Source: Leishmania mexicana MHOM/GT/2001/U1103 (Eukaryota > Euglenozoa > Kinetoplastea > Trypanosomatida > Trypanosomatidae). From it: a stretch of DNA of 64,000 nucleotides. How positions within the stretch are numbered: position 1 is the first letter of the stretch; every line of letters begins with the position of its first letter. Where the stretch lies: contig NC_018337.1 in the NCBI RefSeq assembly GCF_000234665.1, positions 1,558,556 through 1,622,555 on the forward strand. Direction: 5' to 3'. Of this stretch, positions 21,501-28,341 are shown in pieces. The notes under the pieces are model-generated. The model was not told the DNA's origin and did not search any database. It saw only the letters and a program-made list of their open reading frames with translations. The position numbers and the translations under genes are program-made.

Positions 21501-22304
21501 GCGCTGACGGCCCGGCACGCCGATATACTCGTGCCTCTGCCGTCCGCCCCGCCCAGCCCGTCGGCCCATTCCACGGCCGCCGCTGCGCGAAAGCCGCTGG
21601 AGCGCTTTCTCGAGGCGGAACTTTCGACGGCGCTGCGCTTGGTGACTCAAGTCAACGTGGCAGTGAGCGATCTTCGCAACGTGATCGACGGTGGTGCGCT
21701 GCTCACGGAGAACCGTCGCACGGAGGCTGCCGCGATGATCCTCGGTGACGTCCCGGCCAACTGGGAAGGCCACTTCCCCAGCGCGGCTCGCATTTCCACC
21801 TGGATGCAGGCGTTGGTCAGCAAGGCCGTCACCATCGGCGAGTGGCAGAAGATGATGGCAAACGGCACCTTCACAAATGCCACACTCGACCTCTCCAAAT
21901 TCATGCGGGCAAAGACTTTCCTAAACGCGCTGCGGCAGGAGACGGCGCACGCCATCCAGCAGCCGCTAGTGTCGCTGGTGCTGGTGGCGACCACATCTAC
22001 GCCCCCAGCCGATGCGCCATTAGTGACGCACCTCGAAGGCCTCATGCTGCAGGGTGCTGTGCTGGACGATGCAGATCTACTAGAGGCCATCGCCACCGCT
22101 GATGAGCCGGCATTTTTTCCCATCAAGAAGGCCTTCGTTGCGTGGATGGCGTCGCCGCCGATGCTCAAGGCCTCAGTGCGAGTGCCTGTCTACGCGAACA
22201 CCACAAAAGAGGACTTCGTCTGCGACTTTGTGCTCTCGTGCGCGGACGAAGTAGCCGCGCAGAACTTTGTGCTCTCTGGCGTGTCGATCGTGCTGGAGCA
22301 GTAG
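9579..22304 (+). CDS. DYNC2H1: Cytoplasmic dynein-2 heavy chain (retrograde IFT motor)
   Basis: The 4241-residue product is close to the roughly 4300 residues usual for dynein-2 heavy chains. The N-terminal tail (about 1-1400) is followed by linker and AAA ring. AAA1 has the dynein-2-like signature NPYGPAGTGKTESVKALG with Walker A at about residues 1648-1655. AAA2 has GPSGSGKS (1947-1954) and AAA3 GPEGCGKT (2259-2266). At AAA4 the expected P-loop reads VARAGVCAS (about 2600-2608), without Gly-Lys-Ser/Thr. The antiparallel stalk and microtubule-binding domain lie at about 2815-3125 (coils around FQEKSRQVADGL and EANLQKGQEEMNKYEGKL). AAA5, AAA6 and the C-terminal domain follow. The protein powers retrograde intraflagellar transport. 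From family knowledge, Leishmania carries two dynein-2 heavy chain isoforms; I cannot tell which this is. The ATG at 9579 is the first in a frame that otherwise opens at TTG. Confidence 0.95.
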   Translation: MSLSQATKDCVTAVRKAIKKHISGDVVSEQRIGAVLQLQLRVTVTSEAEVAQILLSAMVKAACGSQKGSTKLLNGEVIVDGTAPLALHSFAEVVRVSTFRFQDLPAANPALRVVAEATYTRHLQHSCELAVQCIHNFPPCLLGEALSRFDVSVGGYVVLSLSVDKDHGIQLRLFTTAIDAVMACMCSTSFTGEVLPRKWESRDTLQPTQLLETLEEVQMAISEYWLDSAQDDHARSVAVFLMRSVGTDICEYFSTKAAAAGGLFRGEKKVLEEAHLCCEEWLNTCTRLTTIDWGAVWRDRYEDAALVCVRDRLRTTLALRGIAEEVRELLGANDFRVLKTDALWDAFDDVDVMDPSSGAQCQWSGALAAYYRRLEPIEQRCAGVLRDLFATRAGLAPQVILHKFSGYCHLMKRPIISRELVTERDGLLAKLNDRLDAIRLEYARRAESTEDELVLEEEDRRCQTGRFFPGVVNNIIWLRQLCGRVEENIAMCTSILVDLPTASVFVTSANQLLEELHDYEQECYRNWVADVEDKSDALTLDADAPLMEIDAKGRVDVNFSERLVQLLKEVRVLGALGFHIPRTIARLAQQGAQFLPMGVALKQVANTYNSMAADIIPCTRAMLLEPAVSFEKVITASGEKKLTWRSKKETTRFIERLQSAAQSLTEFNRRLHKTHHEIQGVVVELHDISLLRSRDRWLSKARQIREKIETSGFQNTESWRQFWDMQLYKAMEAQYQLGLESLHEVVEEIKADIVYNAESGQAALRPPVEVLQVQYYQRINDFITFPRRFQGCGKENVFHEMPSRNAHGLYVVLQSAGQLFKRVMHELKRFSPYLVIGRCGLNGNPSLEEIVGRSLTEVQHWEQSVRLLKQKSKDINSEDLFIRCGCITLCTAAIKGAVEDHLVRLTDALKVTLKQSAEQHLNSINDYLAKAAKCLDSKMTKLGEIGQANLLYGELMEQRPAMEVEFHHFYNKNVLLQNMTGTAGLDFTKTKDRWTNFMKRLDSHEKEVEEQLNRIQEKVSNAVKEWERDSIRFTTRWHELKPKDLAAHKPLAFVTKKKEELQALKERGDECKKQCEYFHLDEPDLQPIEDAEADIEDYFKMWSMLGLFQQEVQELCKEPWISFRAKVYRFEDFVKLWQGQLKEIPANSVMVHIRTILDNWSRCVPLLKYVRGEGFTSAHWTELFQLLKLCNVTQDTVKFGQILDRYEDILKNEGPIKKLHIRAKGEAQIREALDDVRAWGTEARFALTPHPDRTGVALITDWKDTMSVLSDNRALLLSMKESPYFGLFSNDATKWEERLSTLDEYLRHMNQIQRKWVYLEPIFRRGALPHEKQRFDRIDSAYLTVMKVVENDNRLIALAEHTEFKVMLHHVSEQLERCQKALNEYLESKRDGFPRFYFISDDDLLEILAQSKNPSVIQSHLKKLFMGIHSVQFDAQQENILQIQSLEGEVVTLLKPVRVTEEVEGWLSQLDAGVKATLKAHVAQCVAKADIGAYASQVLCTAEMITFTRKVETAIRDTIGSAGALQKLKSQLQTRLRELTAYAGGNTDVLVGIKLKVLIMDLIHNIAVVQLLIANGVDKESHWLWKKQLRFYLDNTQQCVLRMVDAEFRYSYEYQGNAPKLVHTPLTDCCYLTLTQGMRLGYGGNPYGPAGTGKTESVKALGNAMGRQVLVFNCDEGIDFKSMGRIFTGLVKCGAWGCFDEFNRLKVDQLSAVSQMIQVIQEALKNGDKECQLLGKSIKVDPNAGIFVTLNPAGKGYGGRSKLPDNLKQLFRSISMSAPDNELITETILYSEGFENATQLATKVVETFTLCSQLLSHQQHYDWGLRAMKAVLRLGGTLVHDFLMERVAGKMQLSAEQILQKESEILIKSLRVNTLSKLTFDDAVIFNTVLSDIFPGVSVLEIDYEKLRPAIEESIKELRLQVVETQIQKILQLYEALQQRMGVVLVGPSGSGKSTLMRVLRRALQRLGTKVPLYVVNPKALPREQLLGHMDPDTREWFDGVLTDAARKVVEEEASVRSWIVCDGDIDPAWVESLNSVLDDNKLLTMPNGVRVQFGDNVNFLFETHSLEFASPATVSRMGIIYLSEEDVDPTMTVASWLAEQPEESQEQLRQWIDAYFYKAIDLLLASGDLVVGTTRTGLVMSGLVQMRNCTAKKQFVVALLYGLGSYLADEARREYAKDILFLAEERAPDAKNPLDFRYDEERQDYVALEFVPAANLSIDDLYRHPMVSTVECQRALEVMRAWTKPTSPGVYRPFILVGPEGCGKTMLLNNLFMSTTSTRVASINCSAQTEAIHVIQKLRQACSIFNSNQGKVLRPKEAERLILLLKDLNLPKPDRYGTVQLHSFLQQLILYNGFYDAELEWVTVERVQIVGSISPPGSMGRHPVAPRFLAITSVLSISYPSKEALQQVYSEFIKVMLQSGRLKLNMPNKGAADLARGLTTIYEAVTARCTVDVASHYVFNPRDITLWVLNLLNYDTPNIADVLAYEARRIFVDRLVTAEERVRLAKVIRDNVTLLVGHRDAPSEKESIYYVSWLDATRAGKKRLAGTTLEEVKTCAEAFALNYSRENAGLNVQLIPEVCAWIARVDRVLSQERGNLMLVARAGVCASQIVRLVAYNNRTEVVTLGITREYGVKQFTTELKSVMAKAGVEGQSVVLLLEDFNFFHPYFLETVNSLLSSGEVAGLFTQEEQDALLNPLKDEAAGEGMSAYNFFVDRIARYLHIVVVMDPTNRNYEMQCRANPALFTRCNVYWMGTWDSSSLKVIPRIMIADVYKALDQREDKKEFSLTTELVHLHRSFGEKFAPQHFKVLCETFNHVFQEKSRQVADGLARLKSGVTKLDEAQENVDKIATDVTEKKQLLEVKQQEADDALKEIQKRMEEAGSQKRSIHKIQKELDKEQSAIQERKVVIEGRLSGIQPVLDAAMSAVSSIRSDHLTELRSMAKPPAAVQCVMQGVVLLIEAAKGAEAATWPAIRKVLAGDIKGQILNFDINNVGAAARTQVEKFIASNAEYFKRETIARASKAAAPMAEWLKAVVEYSKVLETVAPMRDELREYEANLQKGQEEMNKYEGKLEKVEKKVEELKGKFGEKTVEAERLKDKLEQAEQLLENAKELLSKLGDEHTRWTAQMKTIKQDSYFLPKRCLLAAGVITYLGEDPEDTRRVTLTEWRERVHLPDFNFFTFLRDESVQLHYKAEGLPSDELSMDNAVMIHEQVNTPLIKDPSGQAVGWLQANLKKQKAVVDVCSISEDRLVSALELALRFGKKFIVSDVDMVEPFLYPILRKEFHNEGAKRVIQIGDRRTVDYADGFQLYLVTRSTDLHVPPDIISYLTPISFTMTQSGLEGQFLGITIQHEQPQLEKEKLDMLEKEEGLKMQLADLEERLLTNLANSEGSLLEDKTLIESLNQIKSQASDITTALEQSKVVQEDLDRKRNVYRPFATTASCVFFLTKSLQELSHMYQFSFQLFLDLFLRALQRHKDLRTDLETKIAALQETFIQITVSAIAQSLFKEHRVVYGIHLCRSIHHAACTAAEWDFFMDKAIAVEEKRKEVRVPTFVLPDSVQTFRTFAALFPDLVTKARFQEADVWLQWMRTATPESDYPGFLKSLTHFQRLLLMKTLRGDRLIAAMNAVACTLLKVDSLGENGTLVSAVEQSDANRPVLVITSVGADPSLELQAIAHEKMGRTRFHQLAMGSGQTDEAMRLLRESAVKGDWLFLKNLHLVIPWVSQLQKELMVLKPDASFRLFLTSEAHDEFPSILLGQSLKITFEPPPGIKQNLLRTYSGWDAAFVNEKDEKQRQLLFAAAALQAIVQERRSYVPQGWTKDYEVTPADLKASVDIVLHQSARGDVDWYSIRGILNDAIYGSKMETSFDKRIMSTYVDKMFCVSCMAGTKQQEPLFHHTRIPSGDYAEFMKVIKKLPDSDIPVLFSLPPNADRVVQLSRVRALTGDLQRISESYSEAALDREAWAARLTPILDTWDALTARHADILVPLPSAPPSPSAHSTAAAARKPLERFLEAELSTALRLVTQVNVAVSDLRNVIDGGALLTENRRTEAAAMILGDVPANWEGHFPSAARISTWMQALVSKAVTIGEWQKMMANGTFTNATLDLSKFMRAKTFLNALRQETAHAIQQPLVSLVLVATTSTPPADAPLVTHLEGLMLQGAVLDDADLLEAIATADEPAFFPIKKAFVAWMASPPMLKASVRVPVYANTTKEDFVCDFVLSCADEVAAQNFVLSGVSIVLEQ

Positions 22305-23234
22305 ACCCACACACTGCAGCATCGTTCGCGGGGTTTTCGTATGCGTCTGTGCGTGTGCGTTGGGACTTCGTCAGCCCAATGCTCGCTCGCCCGCTCTCTC
22401 TGTGGACCCCATTTATGGTGGTGGTGAGCGGCCGCTGCGTCGTGTATGGGAGGGAGCTCGCGCACTTTGTTTTGTGTTATTTGTTCGGCTCTTTGGTGCA
22501 GCCGCGTCTTGACGTGGTGTGTAGTGGGGTCGGCTACGAAACTAAAAGAGTCACGTGGCTAGACAACGCATATGGCATGCGGTCATGAAAGTTGGTGAGG
22601 TGATGCGTACATGTATATGGCGGATGGCGGCCCACGCACGCGCTCCCCTAGCACGGCGTCAGTCGTGCCGCGGCGCATACCGTACACTGGTGCCATGTCT
22701 TCTCTGGGTTGAGTGTGTTTATTCTTTTGGCTGTCTTCTTTCTGCAGTGCGAGTGTTGCCGATGTACACATACAAGCATGTCAGCACACACAAATGGATA
22801 CATGACTGTGCTGATCACAGTGTATCCATCCTCCCCCTCCCCCTTTGGGAAATGAGACGACAGCAAGCAAGCACGCCAGCAAGATAGCTGTGCCTTTGCC
22901 AGAGCATGCCTATGTTTGTGCGTGTGCCTTGCTGTCCATGTCGACGGCTTACCGCGGAATCACCGCTGAGGGCCAAAAAATGACGAGCACTTGGTGCTCA
23001 TCAGCGAGTGCTGAGACGGCGGCCTTGCCGGCAAAGAACAGCGATCCACCGCGTTCCCGTGGGACCACACTCGCCTTCCCTCGCCCGACCCTACCCCCGG
23101 CTGTCTTGTGCTATCTTCCACCGAGTCTCCACTCACCTCCTACCCCATCGTCGCTGATAGTGAAGTCCACACACAGACACCATACCACACATATCGCTAT
23201 TATCAGCCTGAACTGTAAGGCACCGTATCGTGTC
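22305..23234. other. Intergenic region after the dynein gene
   Basis: No supported gene. The region holds the dynein 3' UTR and the leader of the zinc-knuckle gene. Pyrimidine-rich runs lie at about 22828-22847 and 23098-23155. The frame of the next gene is open upstream to an ATG at 22845, but the intervening translation is low-complexity, and the stronger pyrimidine tract lies downstream of that ATG, so the extension is not accepted. Confidence 0.6.
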
Positions 23235-23681
23235 ATGTACGGTGACAAGGGCCCGCCCAAGGGCTACAGCGTCCCTCGGTTCGACACCAACGCCTCCAAG
23301 CGATGTCAGACATGTTCAAGCACGGAGCATTGGACCTTTGAGTGTCCACTGAAAAAATCGGCCACATTGTCTGCCAAGAAGAGCGCCGCCACGACGGTGA
23401 AGCTGAGCCGAAGTCAGATGCTCAGGTACGGGATAAAGCAGAAGTCTGCCAATTTTGTGCCAGAGCCCACGGAACGCGAGGTGTTCGATGCGGAGCTGAA
23501 GGAACTGCGCAACGTGCTGACGGCGGAGGTGCGTCAAGAGGTCAAGGCGAAAAAGTCTGCGGCACACAAGAGTGGGAATGACGGCAAGATGCACGAGGCA
23601 CCGCTGCCCTTCGCAGCACCCAAAAAGGAGCCGCTCTCTGACTCCGTCATCAAGAAGGAGCGCACCGAGGAGGGAGAGTGA
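23235..23681 (+). CDS. ZCCHC10-like zinc-knuckle protein
   Basis: This is a small basic protein of 148 residues. Near its N terminus is a single CCHC zinc knuckle with C-x2-C-x4-H-x4-C spacing (Cys24, Cys27, His32, Cys37; CQTCSSTEHWTFEC). The Gly/His-Trp-Thr-(Tyr/Phe)-Glu-Cys core is the form seen in the ZCCHC10 group, where the knuckle is followed by a Lys/Arg/Ser-rich tail, as here (LKKSATLSAKKSA). Such knuckles bind RNA or mediate protein contacts in mRNA metabolism; no specific partner can be inferred. The C-terminal half is charged (AELKELRNVLTAEVRQEVKAKK, possibly one helix) and ends in acidic/basic low complexity. The ATG at 23235 is preferred over upstream in-frame ATGs because the zinc knuckle begins shortly after it and a pyrimidine tract with acceptor AGs lies 80-130 bases upstream. 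Confidence 0.7.
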   Translation: MYGDKGPPKGYSVPRFDTNASKRCQTCSSTEHWTFECPLKKSATLSAKKSAATTVKLSRSQMLRYGIKQKSANFVPEPTEREVFDAELKELRNVLTAEVRQEVKAKKSAAHKSGNDGKMHEAPLPFAAPKKEPLSDSVIKKERTEEGE

Positions 23682-24403
23682 TGGGCGGGGTAGAGGAGCC
23701 CAGAAGTCAGCGCCAGTCCTTGGATAGGTGTTGACGCGCGACATGAGTAGCTTGTGAAACACAATCAGGTCGATTTGGCTCGCTCTTTTGGCGATTTGCT
23801 GTGGCCTGACCGCCTCTCTCCTTCTCCCACGCACCTGCTTGCCTCCGTCGCTGCATGTGCGAGAGTCGCAAAGGCACAAAAAAAAACGACATGTGCAGAA
23901 AAAAGAAGACTCCGCGTACACGTGGCGTCGTTTGAAGGGCGAAGAGGCACTTGCGTGGAGATGTTGCCCCACAGTGCCTCTTGCCCCCGCGCCCATGATG
24001 TTAGTAGGAGTTGTGCTGAGCAAGACAGGGTTGTTTCTCCCTCCCCCTTGCCTGTTGCTCTTGTCACGCTGTGTGCAGCCGCACACCAGAGCTCCGCACA
24101 AACCCATATCTCGTTCTCTCGCTTGCTCGGTCGTTTCTCGTCTTGCGTCGCCGGTTTCTTTTTTTGCATTGGGCGGATCTTCTCTTGTCGGACGCTCGCT
24201 GTCGCCATGAAGACGACGCTGAATAGGAACTGGATACCACTGGAGCGGCTGCCGCTCCGCCCTCCTCCCTCCTTCCCACATTTAGCTTTGTTGTACATAT
24301 GTAGCGGCACGTATTCAAGTATACGGACGTCAACGCACGCGCGATATGCTGGTTGCGTGTTTTGACCGTCGACTTTGATTTTCTCCTATTTTCTTTTCCG
24401 TTA
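23682..24403. other. Intergenic region, 0.7 kb
   Basis: No supported gene. An A-run lies at about 23877-23886. Pyrimidine-rich segments at about 24040-24060, 24108-24190 and 24376-24401 could direct trans-splicing of the next gene. The reverse strand is open for 321 codons across part of this gap and the zinc-knuckle gene, but that frame has no protein-like character. Confidence 0.6.
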
Positions 24404-26158
24404 ATGGGATCCAGGATCCTCTGGCGCAATGTGCGCCGCCACGCCCGGCCGCTCAGCTTAGGGCTACTCATTCTTCACGTACTCACCGTCACACACTGGT
24501 GGATGGTGGCCGTGCATCTCCCCCGAAACAATACTTCACGTCTGCCCCTCACCCCGGACTACAATGATGCCGCGCTGCCCAGGGTGTCACGGGAATCGTG
24601 GTGGGCGAAGCTGCGTGAGCAAACCCCACCACCGTTTGCTCATCCACCGCCGCCGCCTCTGCACAACGAGGAGCCGACTCTGCCGCCGGAGAGAGTAGCA
24701 GTTATCTCCACCTCCGCGCCCTCTGTGCCTCAGCGGCCGCCTGTGTGGAACACTGCGCCGCCAACCGAAGCGCAAGAAAGCACGAAAGGCGTCCCCCGCT
24801 TGCCACCGGAGCGGATCAGTGGGCCTGACATCTCGACAACCAGCGCTTTGCCGACTCTCTCCCCGGAGGACACCATCGCCACCTTTTACGCACAGCTTGC
24901 CGTCTTTGAGGGGAATTTGCAGATCAAGGATGTAAAAGGCAACCCCGATCAGCCCACCAAGGACTTCGTCGACATCGACGCAGACGATGGAACCGGAGTA
25001 CCCCTCCCGTACGACCCGTACTATATCGAGAACCCTGCACGCTGGACGGCGTGCGACCCTCGCAACGCCTCCTTCTCCGTTGAGCGGGATCGGCTGTGTC
25101 AGGAGTACCTGCGCAATCAGAACAACATGCGCAGTATAAAGGCAATGTCGTCGAAGCTTCTGCAGGGCCGCACTATCAAGATGCAAATCACGTACGCGCA
25201 CAACGATCTCAGAGCCATTGTAAAGCTGTCGCAGCGAAAGTTTATCTACGAGGCCGTCAGCGAGTACTGGGCCTATTCATTTGACCGCGCGCTCGAGTTC
25301 AATCGGGTGCCGACATCGGTGTTCGTGCCTATACCGCTGGACTACTTGCGAGTCGCCGTCGCCTACTCACCGCTCTTCTCACAGTGGTTCCACCGCTTTG
25401 TCGTCTTGTACAACCACACGAACCGCAACTTTGTCCAGTGCGCGTACTACACGCGGCAGGTGTCGGAGTGCAGCATGGCGACGTTGCAGCTTTGGATGAA
25501 GGATGTCCACCCCGTGCTCGACACGTTTCTGGCCATCCCGTACGAAATCGACAACTCTTTCATCCGCAAGTACTACATTCCTGGCCACGAGCTCTTCGCC
25601 GGCACCAAGCGGGCACGGCTGCGCGCCGTTGGCGAGCTTCTGGATCGCAGCGTGTTCGACTTCCTCATCGGCAACTCTGACCGCGGCACCAATAACCACA
25701 ACAACTTCGCTTACGGTGGGTGCAGCACCGAAACGGAGTGCGAGCTCGAGAAGTCAGAGAACCGCATCAAAGGTCTGGCCAAGTACGCCTACCTCGACCA
25801 CGGAAGCAGTCTTTATTCGCACAAGGAGCCGTTGGAGAATCCGTTCTTCGGCGACGCCGATCGAGTGAGCATCTGCCGCTTCCGCCGATCCACCTTCGAG
25901 CACCTCGCCAAGTACACCTCCACGGAGCGCGCGCACTACCCTCTCATCGCGCATGTCGAGCACTCCATACCGGCGGCCGCCTATGAAGTCAGCCACGAAT
26001 CCGTCATTCGTAAAGTGCAGGTGCGCCTTGACAAGATCGTGTACATCGTCAACCGCTGCCGGGTCAAGTACACCGACAACGAGGTGTTCTCGATGCCGGA
26101 GTACGACTCGGTGCGTATTCCGGAGGAGGACGCAACGCTCGGTGACGAGTGGGACTGA
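24404..26158 (+). CDS. FAM20-like secretory-pathway kinase, type II membrane protein
   Basis: The 584-residue product looks like a Golgi type II membrane protein: a short basic N terminus, one membrane anchor (about residues 17-38, LSLGLLILHVLTVTHWWMVAV), a Pro-rich stem to about 155, then a lumenal domain. That domain carries motifs resembling the FAM20 secretory kinase fold: a candidate ATP-binding lysine in AIVKLS (Lys274), AVSEYWAYSFDRALEFNRVP (about 284-303), a catalytic-loop-like FLIGNSDRG with Asp426, and a metal-binding-like YLDHGSS with Asp465. FAM20 kinases phosphorylate secreted proteins or proteoglycan sugars in the Golgi. Cysteines at 217, 232, 346, 356, 440 and 446 suggest disulfides, and sequons (for example NHT near 337) suggest glycosylation. 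The frame opens upstream at TTG; this ATG is the first and places the anchor near the N terminus. Substrate unknown; activity not proven. Confidence 0.6.
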   Translation: MGSRILWRNVRRHARPLSLGLLILHVLTVTHWWMVAVHLPRNNTSRLPLTPDYNDAALPRVSRESWWAKLREQTPPPFAHPPPPPLHNEEPTLPPERVAVISTSAPSVPQRPPVWNTAPPTEAQESTKGVPRLPPERISGPDISTTSALPTLSPEDTIATFYAQLAVFEGNLQIKDVKGNPDQPTKDFVDIDADDGTGVPLPYDPYYIENPARWTACDPRNASFSVERDRLCQEYLRNQNNMRSIKAMSSKLLQGRTIKMQITYAHNDLRAIVKLSQRKFIYEAVSEYWAYSFDRALEFNRVPTSVFVPIPLDYLRVAVAYSPLFSQWFHRFVVLYNHTNRNFVQCAYYTRQVSECSMATLQLWMKDVHPVLDTFLAIPYEIDNSFIRKYYIPGHELFAGTKRARLRAVGELLDRSVFDFLIGNSDRGTNNHNNFAYGGCSTETECELEKSENRIKGLAKYAYLDHGSSLYSHKEPLENPFFGDADRVSICRFRRSTFEHLAKYTSTERAHYPLIAHVEHSIPAAAYEVSHESVIRKVQVRLDKIVYIVNRCRVKYTDNEVFSMPEYDSVRIPEEDATLGDEWD

Positions 26159-27402
26159 AGCAGAGCATGCTGTGCGCGATTACGTTCCCGCGTTTTTTTT
26201 TCCTGTGAAGCGGCAGCTCCCCACCCCCTTGCAACTCCCCGCCTGTCGAATAGAATGGTATATATATATATATACGTGTGTGTGTGTGTGTTTTGTTTTC
26301 CTCCTACCCTCTTCCCCGCCTCTCTCTGCGCTCCTGTGTGGAGGATGTGTTGGGGGGACTGGCAACTACGCCTCTGCGAGTCAGCCCGTACCCTCGCGCC
26401 TTACATCCCGCTCATTGCATGTTTACCCCAACGTGATGGAACAGCGTACGCTGCACTGGTATTCGTGTATGTACGTGCATCCTGAACGATACATGAAGAA
26501 CACAAAACAGAAGAGCAAGACGTCCTTGCGAGCGTTGCAACGGCACTCTCATCACTGCGTGTAGACGGTCTTTTCTCCTCACGCGAGTGGTGTCTAGGCG
26601 GTACGTCCGCTGAAAGGGCGAATGGTGGCGTGGGGCGCTTGTCTCGAAAGTGGAGACGACGCTGTTTGAAGCTCCGGGTGCGCTACGATATCATACGGCT
26701 AAGAGCGCTTTCCTACTCCTCTCACGTAAACAAAGTCGTCCCCTCGGCGCCCCATGACGCGCGTGTACAACTGGAACAAGTGACGACGCAAGCAAGGGGC
26801 ATCCATTGACGTGAGACACAGCAGCCCTCCTTCCCGTTCCACCCCTTCCTCACCACCACCGCGTCGGTTCATGGCACCCCTTCTCTGTCTCTCCTGGTCG
26901 CACCCGCTGCTCCACCGCGCTCCCCCTTCCCTTGTTAGCTTGTGTGAGAGGGAAGTGGAGGTCTCATGCTCAGGCACACGCGCGTCACAGAATACGTACA
27001 TACACCGCTTAGTTGCGCGTGTGTCTCCTGTTTGTTTTTTTTGCTTTATTCGGTCACACCATTACCGCGGTCCCTGCTTGACGGGCGCGTGCCGGCTCGT
27101 GTCTTTGCGCCGCATCCCTCACCCACGCTCCTACCTACACCCTCAGCGTTGCAGACAGAGATCGATACAATTTAGTGCACCTCCGTTGCATCTGAGTCCG
27201 TGGTGTGGAAATTTCGAATCGACGCGTTCCTGTTCCGCTACCACGCGCCACTCTCCCTCTCCCTCTCTTGAGCGCTTGATCGGCTTCGGCGCCACGAGTG
27301 TGCTTGTCATTCAGCGGTGTCTTAGGTGGGGCGCATCTTTGTCGGCCTCCCCGTCCTCCGGTTTTTCCTTCTGTTTTTTTTGAGTTCAACTCAGCGTCTC
27401 GC
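26159..27402. other. Intergenic region with (TA)n(TG)n microsatellite
   Basis: No supported gene in 1.24 kb. A (TA)n tract (about 26259-26274) is joined to a (TG)n tract (about 26276-26291) in the presumed 3' UTR of the kinase gene. Pyrimidine-rich stretches occur at about 26295-26335 and 26826-26960. Confidence 0.6.
27364..27384 (+). other. Candidate spliced-leader acceptor for the PP6-like gene
   Basis: A T-rich pyrimidine tract is followed by AG at 27383-27384, with a second AG at 27393-27394. Either would give a leader of 10-20 bases before the ATG at 27403. Confidence 0.5.
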
Positions 27403-28341
27403 ATGCGCGCCATGAACCTCGATGCCTGGGAGGAGAAGGTGCGCCTTGTGCAGCCGCTGGAGATGAAGGAAATGCAGCTTCTGCTTCGCACAGCCGTAAA
27501 TCTGCTCATCGAGGAGAGCAACGTGCAAGTGGTGCACCTCCCTGTTACCATCTGCGGTGACATTCACGGTCAGTTCCTCGACCTTCTGCGACTCTTCGAG
27601 GTGGCAGGAGAAATTCGTCGTGAGACGGGCAGCATGAACTACATCTTCCTAGGCGACCTCGTCGATCGGGGGCGCAACAGTGTCGAGGTACTCACCTTTC
27701 TTTTGATTATGAAGCTCAAATACCCGCACAAAATCACTCTCATCCGCGGCAACCACGAAACGCGGCAAGTCACCACCATGTACGGCTTCTACGATGAGTG
27801 CGCCGAGAAGTACGGCACGGTGGAGATATGGAAACTGTGCACAGAGGTGTTTGACTGCATGCCGATTGCCGCACTTATCGAGGGCAAAAGTCTTTGCATT
27901 CACGGTGGCCTGTCTCCTGAAATCCGTGCGGTCGATCAAATTCGGTTGCTGAACCGGCGGCAAGAGATTCCGAACGAAGGACCCTTCTCTGACCTCGTCT
28001 GGTCGGATCCGGAGAATGTGGACGGCTGGGTGGTGTCGCAGCGTGGAGCCGGCTTTCTTTTTGGCGCCTCCGTCGCGCAAGAGTTCATCCACCGCAACCG
28101 GCTCAACCTCATCGCCCGCGCCCATCAGCTCGTACACGAGGGATTCAAGTACCACTTTGACGAGGAATACCTCTGCACAGTGTGGTCAGCGCCAAACTAC
28201 TGCTATCGATGCGGCAACCTCGCCAGTGTTCTGCGCATCTACGGGGACCACTCGCGCGAGTTTGTCGTCTTTAAGGAGGTGGAGGCACAGATCGCCATCT
28301 CTGACGAGCCAAGGACGAAGGAGCCGGCCTACTTTCTGTAG
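27403..28341 (+). CDS. PP2A-family Ser/Thr protein phosphatase, PP6-like catalytic subunit
   Basis: This 312-residue metallophosphatase has the three invariant metal/phosphate motifs: GDIHG (52-56), GDLVDRG (84-90) and RGNHE (115-119). Later come CIHGGLSP, LVWSDPE, RGAGFLFG and the Arg-Ala-His of IARAHQLVHEG. The SAPNYCYRCGN block is typical of the PP2A/PP4/PP6 group. The C terminus reads PRTKEPAYFL; the YFL end is the group's carboxymethylation site, and the PRT-x2-P-x-YFL form is closest to PP6 (in PP2A and PP4 the end is DYFL). PP6-type enzymes act with SAPS-type regulatory subunits in mitosis and DNA-damage signalling. A second ATG three codons downstream (27412) is also possible. Assignment to the superfamily is certain; PP6 over PP4 rests on the tail and on overall resemblance. 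Confidence 0.9.
   Translation: MRAMNLDAWEEKVRLVQPLEMKEMQLLLRTAVNLLIEESNVQVVHLPVTICGDIHGQFLDLLRLFEVAGEIRRETGSMNYIFLGDLVDRGRNSVEVLTFLLIMKLKYPHKITLIRGNHETRQVTTMYGFYDECAEKYGTVEIWKLCTEVFDCMPIAALIEGKSLCIHGGLSPEIRAVDQIRLLNRRQEIPNEGPFSDLVWSDPENVDGWVVSQRGAGFLFGASVAQEFIHRNRLNLIARAHQLVHEGFKYHFDEEYLCTVWSAPNYCYRCGNLASVLRIYGDHSREFVVFKEVEAQIAISDEPRTKEPAYFL

Noticed and set aside
23316..24281. Reverse-strand frame of 321 codons across the zinc-knuckle gene and its downstream gap
   Set aside because: No protein-like motif is seen, and the frame would be the only reverse-strand gene in a one-directional unit.
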